From an uncultured Geobacteraceae bacterium (lineage in GTDB: Bacteria; Desulfobacterota; Desulfuromonadia; Geobacterales; Pseudopelobacteraceae): DNA of 7,535 nucleotides. The notes under the pieces are model-generated. The model was not told where the DNA came from. It was given only the letters and a program-made list of their open reading frames with translations, and ran no database searches. Below, in pieces: positions 1 to 5,702 of the stretch. The stretch's first letter is position 1. Every line of letters starts with the position of its first letter. The DNA lies in assembly GCA_903879825.1 (NCBI GenBank), contig CAIRND010000534.1:1-7535 (forward strand). The letters are read 5' to 3'. The translations under genes were made by a program, and so were the position numbers.

Positions 1-30
1 ACATTCATCTCTTTAACCGATTAGCGCCAA

Positions 31-140
31 TCCCTTCTCCCTGAGGGAGAAGGTGGCCGAAGGCCGGATGAGGGGGCGATGGAGCTGCATAATCCAACAT
101 TTCCCTCTCACCCTCACCCTAAACCCTCATGGAGAGGGGA
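31..140. repeat. GAGAGGG/CCCTCACCCT-type intergenic palindromic repeat
   Basis: The sequence shows a perfect 9-bp hairpin (CCTTCTCCC at 33-41, loop TGA, GGGAGAAGG at 45-53). A GGCC-GAA-GGCC mini-hairpin follows at 55-65. ATGAGGG (68-74) can pair with CCCTCAT (124-130), and CCCTCTC (103-109) with GAGAGGG (132-138). The CCCTCACCCT run at 111-120 and the GGCCGAAGGCCGG core are typical of a dispersed intergenic repeat seen in many proteobacterial genomes. It starts about 40 bases past the stop codon of the last gene (minus strand), so it may end transcription or protect the 3' end of that mRNA; this is inference. Nothing else is visible in 1-180. Confidence 0.75.
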
Positions 141-180
141 TGTTTTGAGGCTGTGGCTGAAGATTGGTACGCAATCGGAG

Positions 181-1032
181 CTACTTTTTCTTGTCTGACC
201 GAACCATTCTCGGTTTATTATTGTACGGCTGTTCGAATGAAATCGACAGGTCATCGTTTAACAGCACACCGCTTGAGGTTTTCCCCTGACCATACAGTCC
301 CCAGTGCGCTTCACACAGACCCACCCCTTCAGCGCCCCAGTTTTTCTTTGATTCAGCCACAAGGTGCTCATCCTGAAAGAGCATAATTCCTGCTTCATCG
401 GCCTTGACGGTTATTTTAACCCACTGCTTCATGGGAAACGGCAGGGCCGTCACCCGGGTAAAGGTGCCTTTTCCGAAGACCGGGACATGGAACAGGATCA
501 AGCGATCTTCCCCCGCTTCATGGCCAAGATTAACGCCATACAGGTCTTTCCAGTTCAGTTTGTTGGAATAGGTGGCAAAGCTCAGCCAGCCACGGGTTGT
601 AGAATGTGGCGGCAGGTCGGCCCACACGCTGAAAGTGGAGGTGTACGCACCGCGATAACATTCGGGCAGCATAAAGGCGGGATAGAGGCGATGACTGTCA
701 CCCGGAGGTGGCGACGGGGAGGTTATCTCGCCCCGCAACACAAAGCCATGGTGCGAATCGGTTGGATCGGGCACAACCGTAAGCGTGCCGCTCGGCACAC
801 CTTCCACCCGCCACCAGCTATATTCTTCCAGATTTCCGGTTTCGTGGAGCGCCTGCCAGAAGGGGGTGGCCGGCAGGCGAACAGGGGTAGAGGAAGCAGC
901 GGGTTTGCTGACGGGCGCTTCAATCTGCTGGGCCGATATGTCCTGCACCATATCCCGCACGGTGTAGGTGGCGGCTGCCATGATCAGCAGCAATAGCAGC
1001 GATTTAAAAAATGATTTCAGAGTCATCGACAT
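181..1032 (-). CDS. Membrane-anchored protein with probable concanavalin/LamG-like domain
   Basis: This is a 283-residue protein whose exact family I do not recognise. Residues 4-24 form a Lys-preceded hydrophobic segment (LLLLLIMAAA core) that reads as a signal anchor or uncleaved signal peptide. A Pro/Ser/Ala linker follows at about 38-55. The rest (about 56-268) is rich in Trp, Tyr and Gly and looks like a beta-sandwich. The stretch PMKQWVKITVKADEAGIMLF, followed by QDEHLVAE (about 200-227), resembles the W-x-K/H-h-x-h-x-x-D...DG.hv pattern of LamG/concanavalin-like lectin, glucanase or lyase domains. The product should therefore sit on the periplasmic face and touch a polysaccharide, as a binding protein or lyase-like enzyme; catalytic residues cannot be named. 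The tail is basic (RSDKKK). The ATG at 1032-1030 shares one base with the TGA of the upstream acetyltransferase gene (TGATG), implying translational coupling. An in-frame ATG two codons later (1026-1024) is an alternative start. A repeat lies directly downstream. Confidence 0.85.
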   Translation of the reverse strand: MSMTLKSFFKSLLLLLIMAAATYTVRDMVQDISAQQIEAPVSKPAASSTPVRLPATPFWQALHETGNLEEYSWWRVEGVPSGTLTVVPDPTDSHHGFVLRGEITSPSPPPGDSHRLYPAFMLPECYRGAYTSTFSVWADLPPHSTTRGWLSFATYSNKLNWKDLYGVNLGHEAGEDRLILFHVPVFGKGTFTRVTALPFPMKQWVKITVKADEAGIMLFQDEHLVAESKKNWGAEGVGLCEAHWGLYGQGKTSSGVLLNDDLSISFEQPYNNKPRMVRSDKKK

Positions 1033-1616
1033 CAGCGTCTTTCCCGGATAACTTTGGCTGGAATGCCTGCGGCGATGGCATTTGGTGGGACATCTTTAGT
1101 GACAATGCTGTTGGCGCCGATGATAGCACCGTCGCCGATGGTCACTCCGGGCAGGATGCAGGCGCCGCGCCCGACCCAGACATCAGAGCCGATGCGGATC
1201 GGTTTGGCATCGTGGGGCTGGTTGCGGACGAGTTCTCCACTCGCAATGCCATGGTTGGCGTCGCGGATAGAGACAAACTCACCGACCATGCTGAAATCGC
1301 CGATGGAAACCTCCGTATAGGCACAGATTGTTGCGCCACGATTAAGCCGTACTTCACGGCCGATGCGGATAATACCGTCGTGATTGGTGGTAAACTCGGT
1401 CAGGTCGCCGATGCGGGCCTTGGCTCCGATTTTAACATTGCCGGTGCCGAGCACGGTAACGCTGCCATCAAACTGCACCGAGGCATCAAGGCCGCGAATC
1501 TGAGCCGCTGCCCGCCCGCCGTTCCAGATGCGCCCCCAGTAATAGCGGAGCGGACGCAGCAGACGAAAGGGCAGCGAAATAATACGTGACAAAAGTGAGA
1601 GAAGTAATTGTTTCAT
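1032..1616 (-). CDS. Hexapeptide-repeat O-acetyltransferase (WcaF/NodL/maltose-acetyltransferase-like)
   Basis: This 194-residue protein has a left-handed beta-helix of [LIV]-G-x-x-x-x repeats over residues about 52-175, for example VKIGAKARIGD, IRIGREVRLNRG, VSIGDFSMVG, IRIGSDVWVGRG and VTIGDGAIIGANS. DANHG at 119-123 carries the probable catalytic His122, matching the conserved His of acetyl-CoA-dependent sugar O-acetyltransferases. The C-terminal V.KDVPPNAIAAGIPAKVI block (172-190) is the standard end of this family. Family members move an acetyl group from acetyl-CoA to a sugar hydroxyl of an exopolysaccharide, LPS precursor or oligosaccharide; the acceptor here cannot be told. Residues 1-30 are hydrophobic and basic (LLLSLLSRIISLPFRLLRPL), which may attach the enzyme to the inner face of the membrane. 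The start is supported by AGGA (1626-1623) six bases upstream of the ATG. It forms a two-gene unit with the downstream membrane-anchored protein (one-base overlap). A serine O-acetyltransferase (CysE-like) role is less likely because CysE has a helical N-terminal domain that is absent here. Confidence 0.93.
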   Translation of the reverse strand: MKQLLLSLLSRIISLPFRLLRPLRYYWGRIWNGGRAAAQIRGLDASVQFDGSVTVLGTGNVKIGAKARIGDLTEFTTNHDGIIRIGREVRLNRGATICAYTEVSIGDFSMVGEFVSIRDANHGIASGELVRNQPHDAKPIRIGSDVWVGRGACILPGVTIGDGAIIGANSIVTKDVPPNAIAAGIPAKVIRERR

Positions 1617-1650
1617 GGTACGTCCTGAATAGCACCGGTTGTGCTTTGAT

Positions 1651-1687
1651 ACAAGATATTATCTTAGTACGGCATTTGATCACGCAA
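1651..1687 (-). promoter_or_regulatory. Weak candidate sigma70 promoter for the acetyltransferase unit
   Basis: Read on the minus strand, TTGCGT (1687-1682) and GATAAT (1663-1658) are separated by 18 bases. The -10 matches five of six consensus bases; the -35 matches only three. A start near 1651 would give a leader of about 35 bases. That leader contains a small hairpin, AGCAC/GTGCT at 1631-1645, and the AGGA ribosome-binding site. The -35 lies within the left arm of the inverted repeat at 1680-1810, so the repeat may supply part of the promoter. Confidence 0.3.
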
Positions 1688-1810
1688 CGCCGCAACGAAC
1701 GCCACGAAAAACAGAGACTTATAACGAAATAGTGATTAACCAATTGGGCGAATCTGGATAATTACTTAATCTATTGATTCTATTCGTTGCGTCGTAGCGT
1801 CGTTGCGTGA
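1680..1810. repeat. Intergenic inverted repeat 1 (CGCAACGA-type arms, 74-base loop)
   Basis: The left arm at 1680-1708 begins TCACGCAACGCCGCAACG and ends CCACGAA. The right arm at 1783-1810 begins TTCGTTGCG and ends CGTTGCGTGA. The arms pair at 25 of 28 aligned positions with one single-base gap. Each arm is itself made of degenerate CGCAACGA units. The 74-base loop (1709-1782) is AT-rich and has a short palindrome, AACC-AATT-GGGC at 1738-1749, near its centre. It lies between the kinase stop (1846) and the acetyltransferase start (1616), where on the minus strand it could separate the two transcripts; it has no clean U-tract. It shares its layout with the repeats at 3825-3934 and 5545-5674. 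Confidence 0.85.
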
Positions 1811-1845
1811 AACAGTTTTTTTAAGGATTATAATGGCGCGATATT

Positions 1846-3789
1846 TTATGCCGGCCTGAAAGCTCGCGAAACAGTACCCACATGCTCCTCCTGCTTCTCA
1901 AACTGTGCGGTAAACCAGAAGGTGGAACCTTTCCCTTCCTCGCTCACCACCCCCACGTCACCCCCCATCAGTTTTACCAGTCGCTTGCAGATGGCAAGTC
2001 CCAGTCCGGTGCCGCCGTATTTTCGGGTCGGTGTGCTGTCAAGCTGGGTAAAGGGAGAGAAAATATCATCAAACCGGGACTGGGCAATGCCGATGCCGGT
2101 GTCGTGAATTTCAAACAGTATGCTTACACGATCCTCCTGGTCCCATTCGAGCGAAACATGGATGTCTACCTCTCCCGCCAGGGTGAATTTAAGGGCGTTG
2201 TCAACCATGTTGGTGATGACCTGAGTCAGGCGCAGTGGGTCTCCTCTCAAGGACACCGGCACATCCGGGTCAATCCGGTAGGCCAGTTTCAAGTTGGCAT
2301 CAGTGGCTTTCACCGCCATAAGCTCCGCAATCTCCTGCAGCGATGCCTGCAGATTAAAATCTTTCGTATCCATATACAGGTGGCGGGCCTCAATACTCGA
2401 AAAATCCAGGATGTCATTGATCAGGCCATGAAGATGATTGCCGCGCGTACGAATGATTTCGACGTATTCATGCTGCTCGTCATTCAGGGCTGTTTCCAGC
2501 AGCAGGTCAGTCATGCCGATTACGGCATACAGAGGTGTGCGAATTTCATGACTTATGGTCGCCAGAAATTCGCCTTTGGCGCTGTTGGCCGCTTCGGCAG
2601 CGATCATGGCACTGCGCAGCTTGGCTTCGTTTTCTTTACTCTCCGAGATGTCAAGGATGAATCCCCGATATCCGGTCGCCACACCCTGTACGAACAGCGG
2701 CACCGTGAGGCCCATCGCATCAAAAGTAGAACCATCCGATCTGAGCGCCTTGTATTCAAGATAGCCGTGACCGACGTCAATCCCCCGCAATATATTCCCG
2801 ATTCGCTCGCGCACAATCTGGTGATATTCCGGAGCAACCAGGCTGAAGATATTTACTCCGATCATAAATTCAGCCTTCGAATATCTGAACGTGTCAAGTC
2901 CGTGCTGATTCGTATAGGTAACTATGCCATTAGCGGAGGCCTCGAAGATTGTTTCCGGGAATACTTCGGTAAGCTGCTTGTATCGTTCATTACTCCGGGA
3001 TAACTCTTCGTAGAGTTTTTCCTTTGCCTTCAGGCTTTTCTCTATGCGGCGACCGGAAAAAATAATGCCGGCGAGGCCCACCAGCCAGATGCCGCCAAGA
3101 CCTGCAGTGGTGGCGCGATAGTTTGCCAGCAAATGTTCTTTGTAGGGGGCCCAGGGGATTGAAATACTCAGGCCACCACGGATATCACCGGTTTTATGCC
3201 CCTGTCGCGCATGACAGGCAAGACACTCATTTTCAGTAATCATGGGGCGCATAAAACGAAAAAACTGCACCCCGTCAATTGTTTCCAAGGAAGAATGTTC
3301 GCGCGTACCCTTTTCAAAGAGGCGCAGTGCGGCCTGTTCCCACTTGTCCGCCACGTTCTGCTCGCGAATGGGTGTTGCACTGGTGAGATGACCGCGCACA
3401 CCCTTTATGCCGACTTCCAGCTCATGTACCTGACGGGTCATGTATGCCGGATTTATCAGGGTAAGCATCTTTCCTGACGGCAGCCGGACATCTCTGTCCG
3501 GGATGCCAGCAAGAATCGGACTGGGTAGTGTATCCGGCTTTACCGGGACGTAGATCCCGTCGTGCATAAGTGCCCAGCGCCGATAGAGTATATCTTTGTT
3601 GTAATTGCTTTGCGCCACAGTGAGAGCAGTGGCGTATTCCGAATCACGGGATTCCTTTATCTCGTATCCGATTAGTGCCACAATCAGGATTGTCCAGATC
3701 ACTATCAGGGAGGTGATCGGCATTCTGGCAATAGTGACGCTCTGTGGGGGTTTTGTTGGGTTCTGTTCTGTATATGCGGCAGTTTTCAT
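1846..3789 (-). CDS. Membrane sensor histidine kinase with periplasmic haem-c (Tll0287-like/DUF3365) domain and PAS
   Basis: This 647-residue sensor kinase has a transmembrane segment at about 24-43 and a second at about 227-246. Between them is a periplasmic domain of the DUF3365/Tll0287-like type. Its markers are INPAYMTRQ (112-120), the c-type haem motif C189-L-A-C-H193 and GDIRGGLSISIPW (201-213). Such domains covalently bind haem c and are thought to sense redox state or small ligands. A short coiled linker (247-272) leads to a PAS domain (about 272-385). HisKA follows, with the H-box SHEIRTPL and phospho-acceptor His414. The HATPase_c domain has the N-box NMVDNALKF (527-535), G1 DTGIG (563-567) and G2 GGTGLGL (592-598). 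No receiver or Hpt domain follows, and no response regulator is in the window, so its partner is unknown. Y421 replaces the Asn normally found just after HE-x-RTPL. The ATG at 3789 is preceded by AAGGA at a longish distance (about 12 bases); Met23 is a possible alternative but has no good ribosome-binding site. Confidence 0.95.
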   Translation of the reverse strand: MKTAAYTEQNPTKPPQSVTIARMPITSLIVIWTILIVALIGYEIKESRDSEYATALTVAQSNYNKDILYRRWALMHDGIYVPVKPDTLPSPILAGIPDRDVRLPSGKMLTLINPAYMTRQVHELEVGIKGVRGHLTSATPIREQNVADKWEQAALRLFEKGTREHSSLETIDGVQFFRFMRPMITENECLACHARQGHKTGDIRGGLSISIPWAPYKEHLLANYRATTAGLGGIWLVGLAGIIFSGRRIEKSLKAKEKLYEELSRSNERYKQLTEVFPETIFEASANGIVTYTNQHGLDTFRYSKAEFMIGVNIFSLVAPEYHQIVRERIGNILRGIDVGHGYLEYKALRSDGSTFDAMGLTVPLFVQGVATGYRGFILDISESKENEAKLRSAMIAAEAANSAKGEFLATISHEIRTPLYAVIGMTDLLLETALNDEQHEYVEIIRTRGNHLHGLINDILDFSSIEARHLYMDTKDFNLQASLQEIAELMAVKATDANLKLAYRIDPDVPVSLRGDPLRLTQVITNMVDNALKFTLAGEVDIHVSLEWDQEDRVSILFEIHDTGIGIAQSRFDDIFSPFTQLDSTPTRKYGGTGLGLAICKRLVKLMGGDVGVVSEEGKGSTFWFTAQFEKQEEHVGTVSRAFRPA

Positions 3790-3824
3790 AGAAAACCCAT
3801 ATCCTTTTTACCCCAAAAAAAGCT

Positions 3825-3934
3825 ATCCACGAAAATCACGAAAAGCACGAACAAAACAAGCTAAATAGGTACAGTCATGGCACAACCCTTTTGGTTGATT
3901 GCTGTTAATCTGTAATGCTTTGCTTTTCGTGGAT
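3825..3934. repeat. Intergenic inverted repeat 2 (CACGAAAA-type arms, about 73-base loop)
   Basis: The left arm (3825-3852) is three near-repeats of an 8-9-base unit: CCACGAAAA, TCACGAAAA and GCACGAAC. The right side (3921-3934, TGCTTTTCGTGGAT) pairs perfectly over 11 bases in either of two registers. In one, CACGAAAAGCA (3837-3847) pairs with TGCTTTTCGTG (3921-3931), leaving a 73-base loop. In the other, ATCCACGAAAA (3825-3835) pairs with 3924-3934, leaving 88 bases. The loop contains AACCC-TTTT-GGTT (3884-3896). The right arm is shorter than the left, so this copy looks partly degraded. It lies in the upstream region of the kinase gene, with its left arm ending about 36 bases before the start codon. 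Confidence 0.75.
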
Positions 3935-4135
3935 CTAAAAGCCGTTTTTAGACTTTTCAGGTTCACCCTCTTTACGCAAAGTGCGTACCAATCCATCGTA
4001 GACGTAATTGTGCTTAAAATTAGGCTGGTTAGCGTGTCTTGCCTCATTGGTGCTTGTGTCCGGCAAAGCGACAAAAGTTGACTAAAACGGGATTTGTTCC
4101 AGAATACTCACGTAATCAAGGGCGTTGCAGGATGG

Positions 4136-4165
4136 AGACAAAAATTGCAGGTGCAATGTTTGTCT
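4136..4165 (-). terminator. Terminator-like hairpin after coiled-coil gene
   Basis: AGACAAA (4136-4142) pairs with TTTGTCT (4159-4165), and ATTGC (4144-4148) pairs with GCAAT (4153-4157). This gives a 13-position stem with one internal mismatch and a four-base loop (AGGT on the plus strand). On the minus-strand transcript the inner ATTGC-ACCT-GCAAT stem runs straight into a T-rich stretch. It lies about 40 bases past the stop codon of the 401-residue coiled-coil gene, the right place for an intrinsic terminator. The stem is GC-poor, so its strength is uncertain. Confidence 0.5.
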
Positions 4166-4204
4166 AAGGCGGTAATGAAGGAGATGTTTGCGGTATTTTT
4201 GTCG

Positions 4205-5410
4205 TTACAAAACGAGGGTGTGGCCTGTTACTGCGGTATTATCAGGATCGGCTTCCTTCTGGAGATCCTGATAATCTTTCATATGTCGTCTGACGACAAC
4301 TTGCGGGGCCTGCGCCGGTGCCAGATCGATTTCATCTGTGCTGTCACGGTGCTGCTGCAGATCTTGTTGCAGCACGGCATTCTCCTCAGGCACGATCTCC
4401 GGCTCCGCTACCTGCAACGGTTGCGCAAAAACAGGCTGCCACTCAGCCTTTTTACTGATGTGATCCACGCTGCTATCCGGGATAAGCGGGGTGGTCTTCA
4501 CCGTCTGATCAGGTTCATGACGGCGTTGGTATTGGTCAATCTGATGCTGTTTTACCACCTTTGAAGCGTGCATGGTACTCGGGGTCGATATGACACTACC
4601 AAAAATGTTTCGGGAAGAAAGCACCTGTTCAGTGCGCACTTTCAGCGGTGCAGGTTCCTCGGTGATGTGTGCCTGAAACATAGTTGACCGCTCGGCCTCA
4701 GCGCTGAAAGTGCTTTCAGGCAGACGGGGGGACGGTGCCACAATCTCAGCTTCAAACGGGATTTCCTGGACCATCTCAAACGGAATGATGTCCACCGGCT
4801 CCTCACGAATATCAGGAAGATTTCTTTCAGGCTGTGACGCCTGAACGACTTCACCTTCCGCATCCACAGTGAGTTCTGACGGTTCGTGTACCAGTGGGGC
4901 CGGATGGCTCAAAGCGATGATTGTTATTTCAGGTTCAGGTTGGTTAGTGGCAACGGCTGGGAGCGCCTCTGTTTTAAGGACGCTGTTTTCGGCGGCAAGC
5001 TCATCAAGCGTATGTTTCAGCTGTTCCTGTTGTGACTTCAGTGCGGCAATTTCGGCTTTAAGGTGGTGATTTTCGCTTCTGAGTACCTGAACATCTATTT
5101 TTGCCATTTCAACTTTAAATTTATAACTTTCATTTTCATTGTGCAGGGTTTCGTTTTCCATCTTTAAATTTTCAGTTTCAAAAAAAACGGAACTATCAAC
5201 AAACGAGTTACCGACAACGGTTGGCTTCCACCCGGCCCCGATTGCCAACTGCACATAGTGCACCTCACCGGAATCCAGTTCCAGCGCCGGTGCCGATGCC
5301 AGCAACGCATTGAGATAATCCACCACCAGTACATCATCATTAAACACTACATCGGGATTGATTGTACCTTCGCTGTCTGCGGTCTCATTCGTTTCGGCAT
5401 CTGTTTTCAT
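4205..5410 (-). CDS. Unrecognised coiled-coil protein with acidic Pro-rich tail
   Basis: I do not recognise this 401-residue protein. Residues 1-20 are acidic and polar. Residues about 21-66 (VVFNDDVLVVDYLNALLASA through GAGWKP) could be a small folded segment. Residues about 78-149 show a heptad-like pattern of Leu/Ile/Val among Glu, Lys, Asn and Gln and end AELAAENSVLK-like (DELAAENSVLK), a strong coiled-coil candidate that probably drives oligomerisation. From about 150 to the end the chain is rich in Pro, Glu, Gln and Val, low in complexity and probably disordered; PFEMVQEIPFEAEI carries a short internal PFE repeat. There is no signal peptide or membrane helix, so it should be cytoplasmic unless exported by an unusual route. 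The ATG at 5410 is the only conventional start in its frame after an upstream stop near 5488; AAAGG lies rather far upstream. It has its own candidate promoter and terminator, so it is probably a single-gene unit. Scaffold, adaptor or cell-organisation roles are possible but unsupported. Confidence 0.8.
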   Translation of the reverse strand: MKTDAETNETADSEGTINPDVVFNDDVLVVDYLNALLASAPALELDSGEVHYVQLAIGAGWKPTVVGNSFVDSSVFFETENLKMENETLHNENESYKFKVEMAKIDVQVLRSENHHLKAEIAALKSQQEQLKHTLDELAAENSVLKTEALPAVATNQPEPEITIIALSHPAPLVHEPSELTVDAEGEVVQASQPERNLPDIREEPVDIIPFEMVQEIPFEAEIVAPSPRLPESTFSAEAERSTMFQAHITEEPAPLKVRTEQVLSSRNIFGSVISTPSTMHASKVVKQHQIDQYQRRHEPDQTVKTTPLIPDSSVDHISKKAEWQPVFAQPLQVAEPEIVPEENAVLQQDLQQHRDSTDEIDLAPAQAPQVVVRRHMKDYQDLQKEADPDNTAVTGHTLVL

Positions 5411-5476
5411 GACAAAAAGCAGCCTTTCAACATCTCGTGCGAGGAGTCTGTCGCGGTGGTCTGATGGGAGTGATCC

Positions 5477-5513
5477 CTCGCTGATTATTCAACAAAACGG
5501 CACAGTTTGTCCA
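5477..5513 (-). promoter_or_regulatory. Candidate sigma70 promoter for the coiled-coil gene
   Basis: On the minus strand, TGGACA (5513-5508, five of six consensus bases) and AATAAT (5489-5484, five of six) are separated by 18 bases. A transcript starting near 5477 would have a leader of about 66 bases and open with a small GGGA-TCAC-TCCC hairpin (5466-5477). This is the best promoter match I saw in the gaps. It implies the coiled-coil gene is transcribed separately from the DUF748 gene upstream. Confidence 0.5.
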
Positions 5514-5544
5514 GAGATGTTTTAACCAGAACTCGGCAGTTCAT

Positions 5545-5674
5545 TGCCACAAAAAAGCACAAAAGTCACAAAAAATAGAATGGGATAGTGAGCGTAAGTT
5601 TAACCCGTTCGGGTAGTGTTTACATCGAATAACCGACCTATTATCTTGTGCTTTTTGTGCTTTTTTGCGGCCAA
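5545..5674. repeat. Intergenic inverted repeat 3 (GCACAAAA-type arms, 74-base loop)
   Basis: The left arm (about 5545-5571) contains CAAAAAAGCACAAAA (5550-5564), which pairs perfectly over 15 bases with 5653-5667. After two mismatches, a further five bases (CACAA, 5567-5571) pair with 5646-5650. The outer TTG(G)CC ends also match with one gap. The left arm consists of three CACAAAA-type units. The loop is 74 bases (5572-5645), and its exact centre is the palindrome ACCCG-TT-CGGGT (5603-5614). It fills the gap downstream of the DUF748 gene and upstream of the promoter of the coiled-coil gene. Layout and spacing match the repeats at 1680-1810 and 3825-3934. Confidence 0.85.
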
Positions 5675-5702
5675 TAGTTTTACCTGGGTTGAAGGCTTTC
5701 TG

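Larger units (their letters stand above)
3790..4204. other. 415-base gap between coiled-coil gene and kinase gene
   Basis: No convincing gene is present. The gap holds a terminator-like hairpin (4136-4165), an inverted repeat (3825-3934) and several small perfect hairpins. These are TACGCA-AAG-TGCGTA at 3973-3987, TCTAAAA-N5-TTTTAGA at 3934-3952, and CAACC-CTTTT-GGTTG at 3883-3897. Two minus-strand frames are open here. An ATG-started 83-codon frame ends inside the repeat at 3823, and a 48-codon frame without an ATG start runs from about 4084 to 3941. They overlap one another, and neither resembles a complete protein family. I found no clear promoter for the kinase on the minus strand. Confidence 0.6.

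Noticed and set aside
364..996. 210-codon open frame on the plus strand
   Set aside because: It is antisense to the membrane-anchored gene, which has a coherent signal anchor and beta-rich domain and is coupled to its upstream neighbour.
1829..1834. TATAAT on the plus strand, and its near-palindrome on the minus strand
   Set aside because: No suitable -35 lies 16-19 bases upstream on either strand. On the plus strand no gene follows; on the minus strand the leader would be over 200 bases through the inverted repeat.
1882..3003. 373-codon open frame on the plus strand
   Set aside because: It lies antisense to the kinase, whose H, N, G1 and G2 boxes are intact on the minus strand. The plus-strand translation has no recognisable domain and reads as a mirror of the coding strand.
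3825..3852. Short regular repeats resembling a CRISPR array
   Set aside because: The unit is only 8-9 bases, with no spacers and three imperfect copies. It is an arm of an inverted repeat, and no cas genes are present.
3878..3892. Sigma54-like TGGCAC on the plus strand
   Set aside because: The required GC of the -12 element is missing at the right spacing (TT instead), and no plus-strand gene follows.
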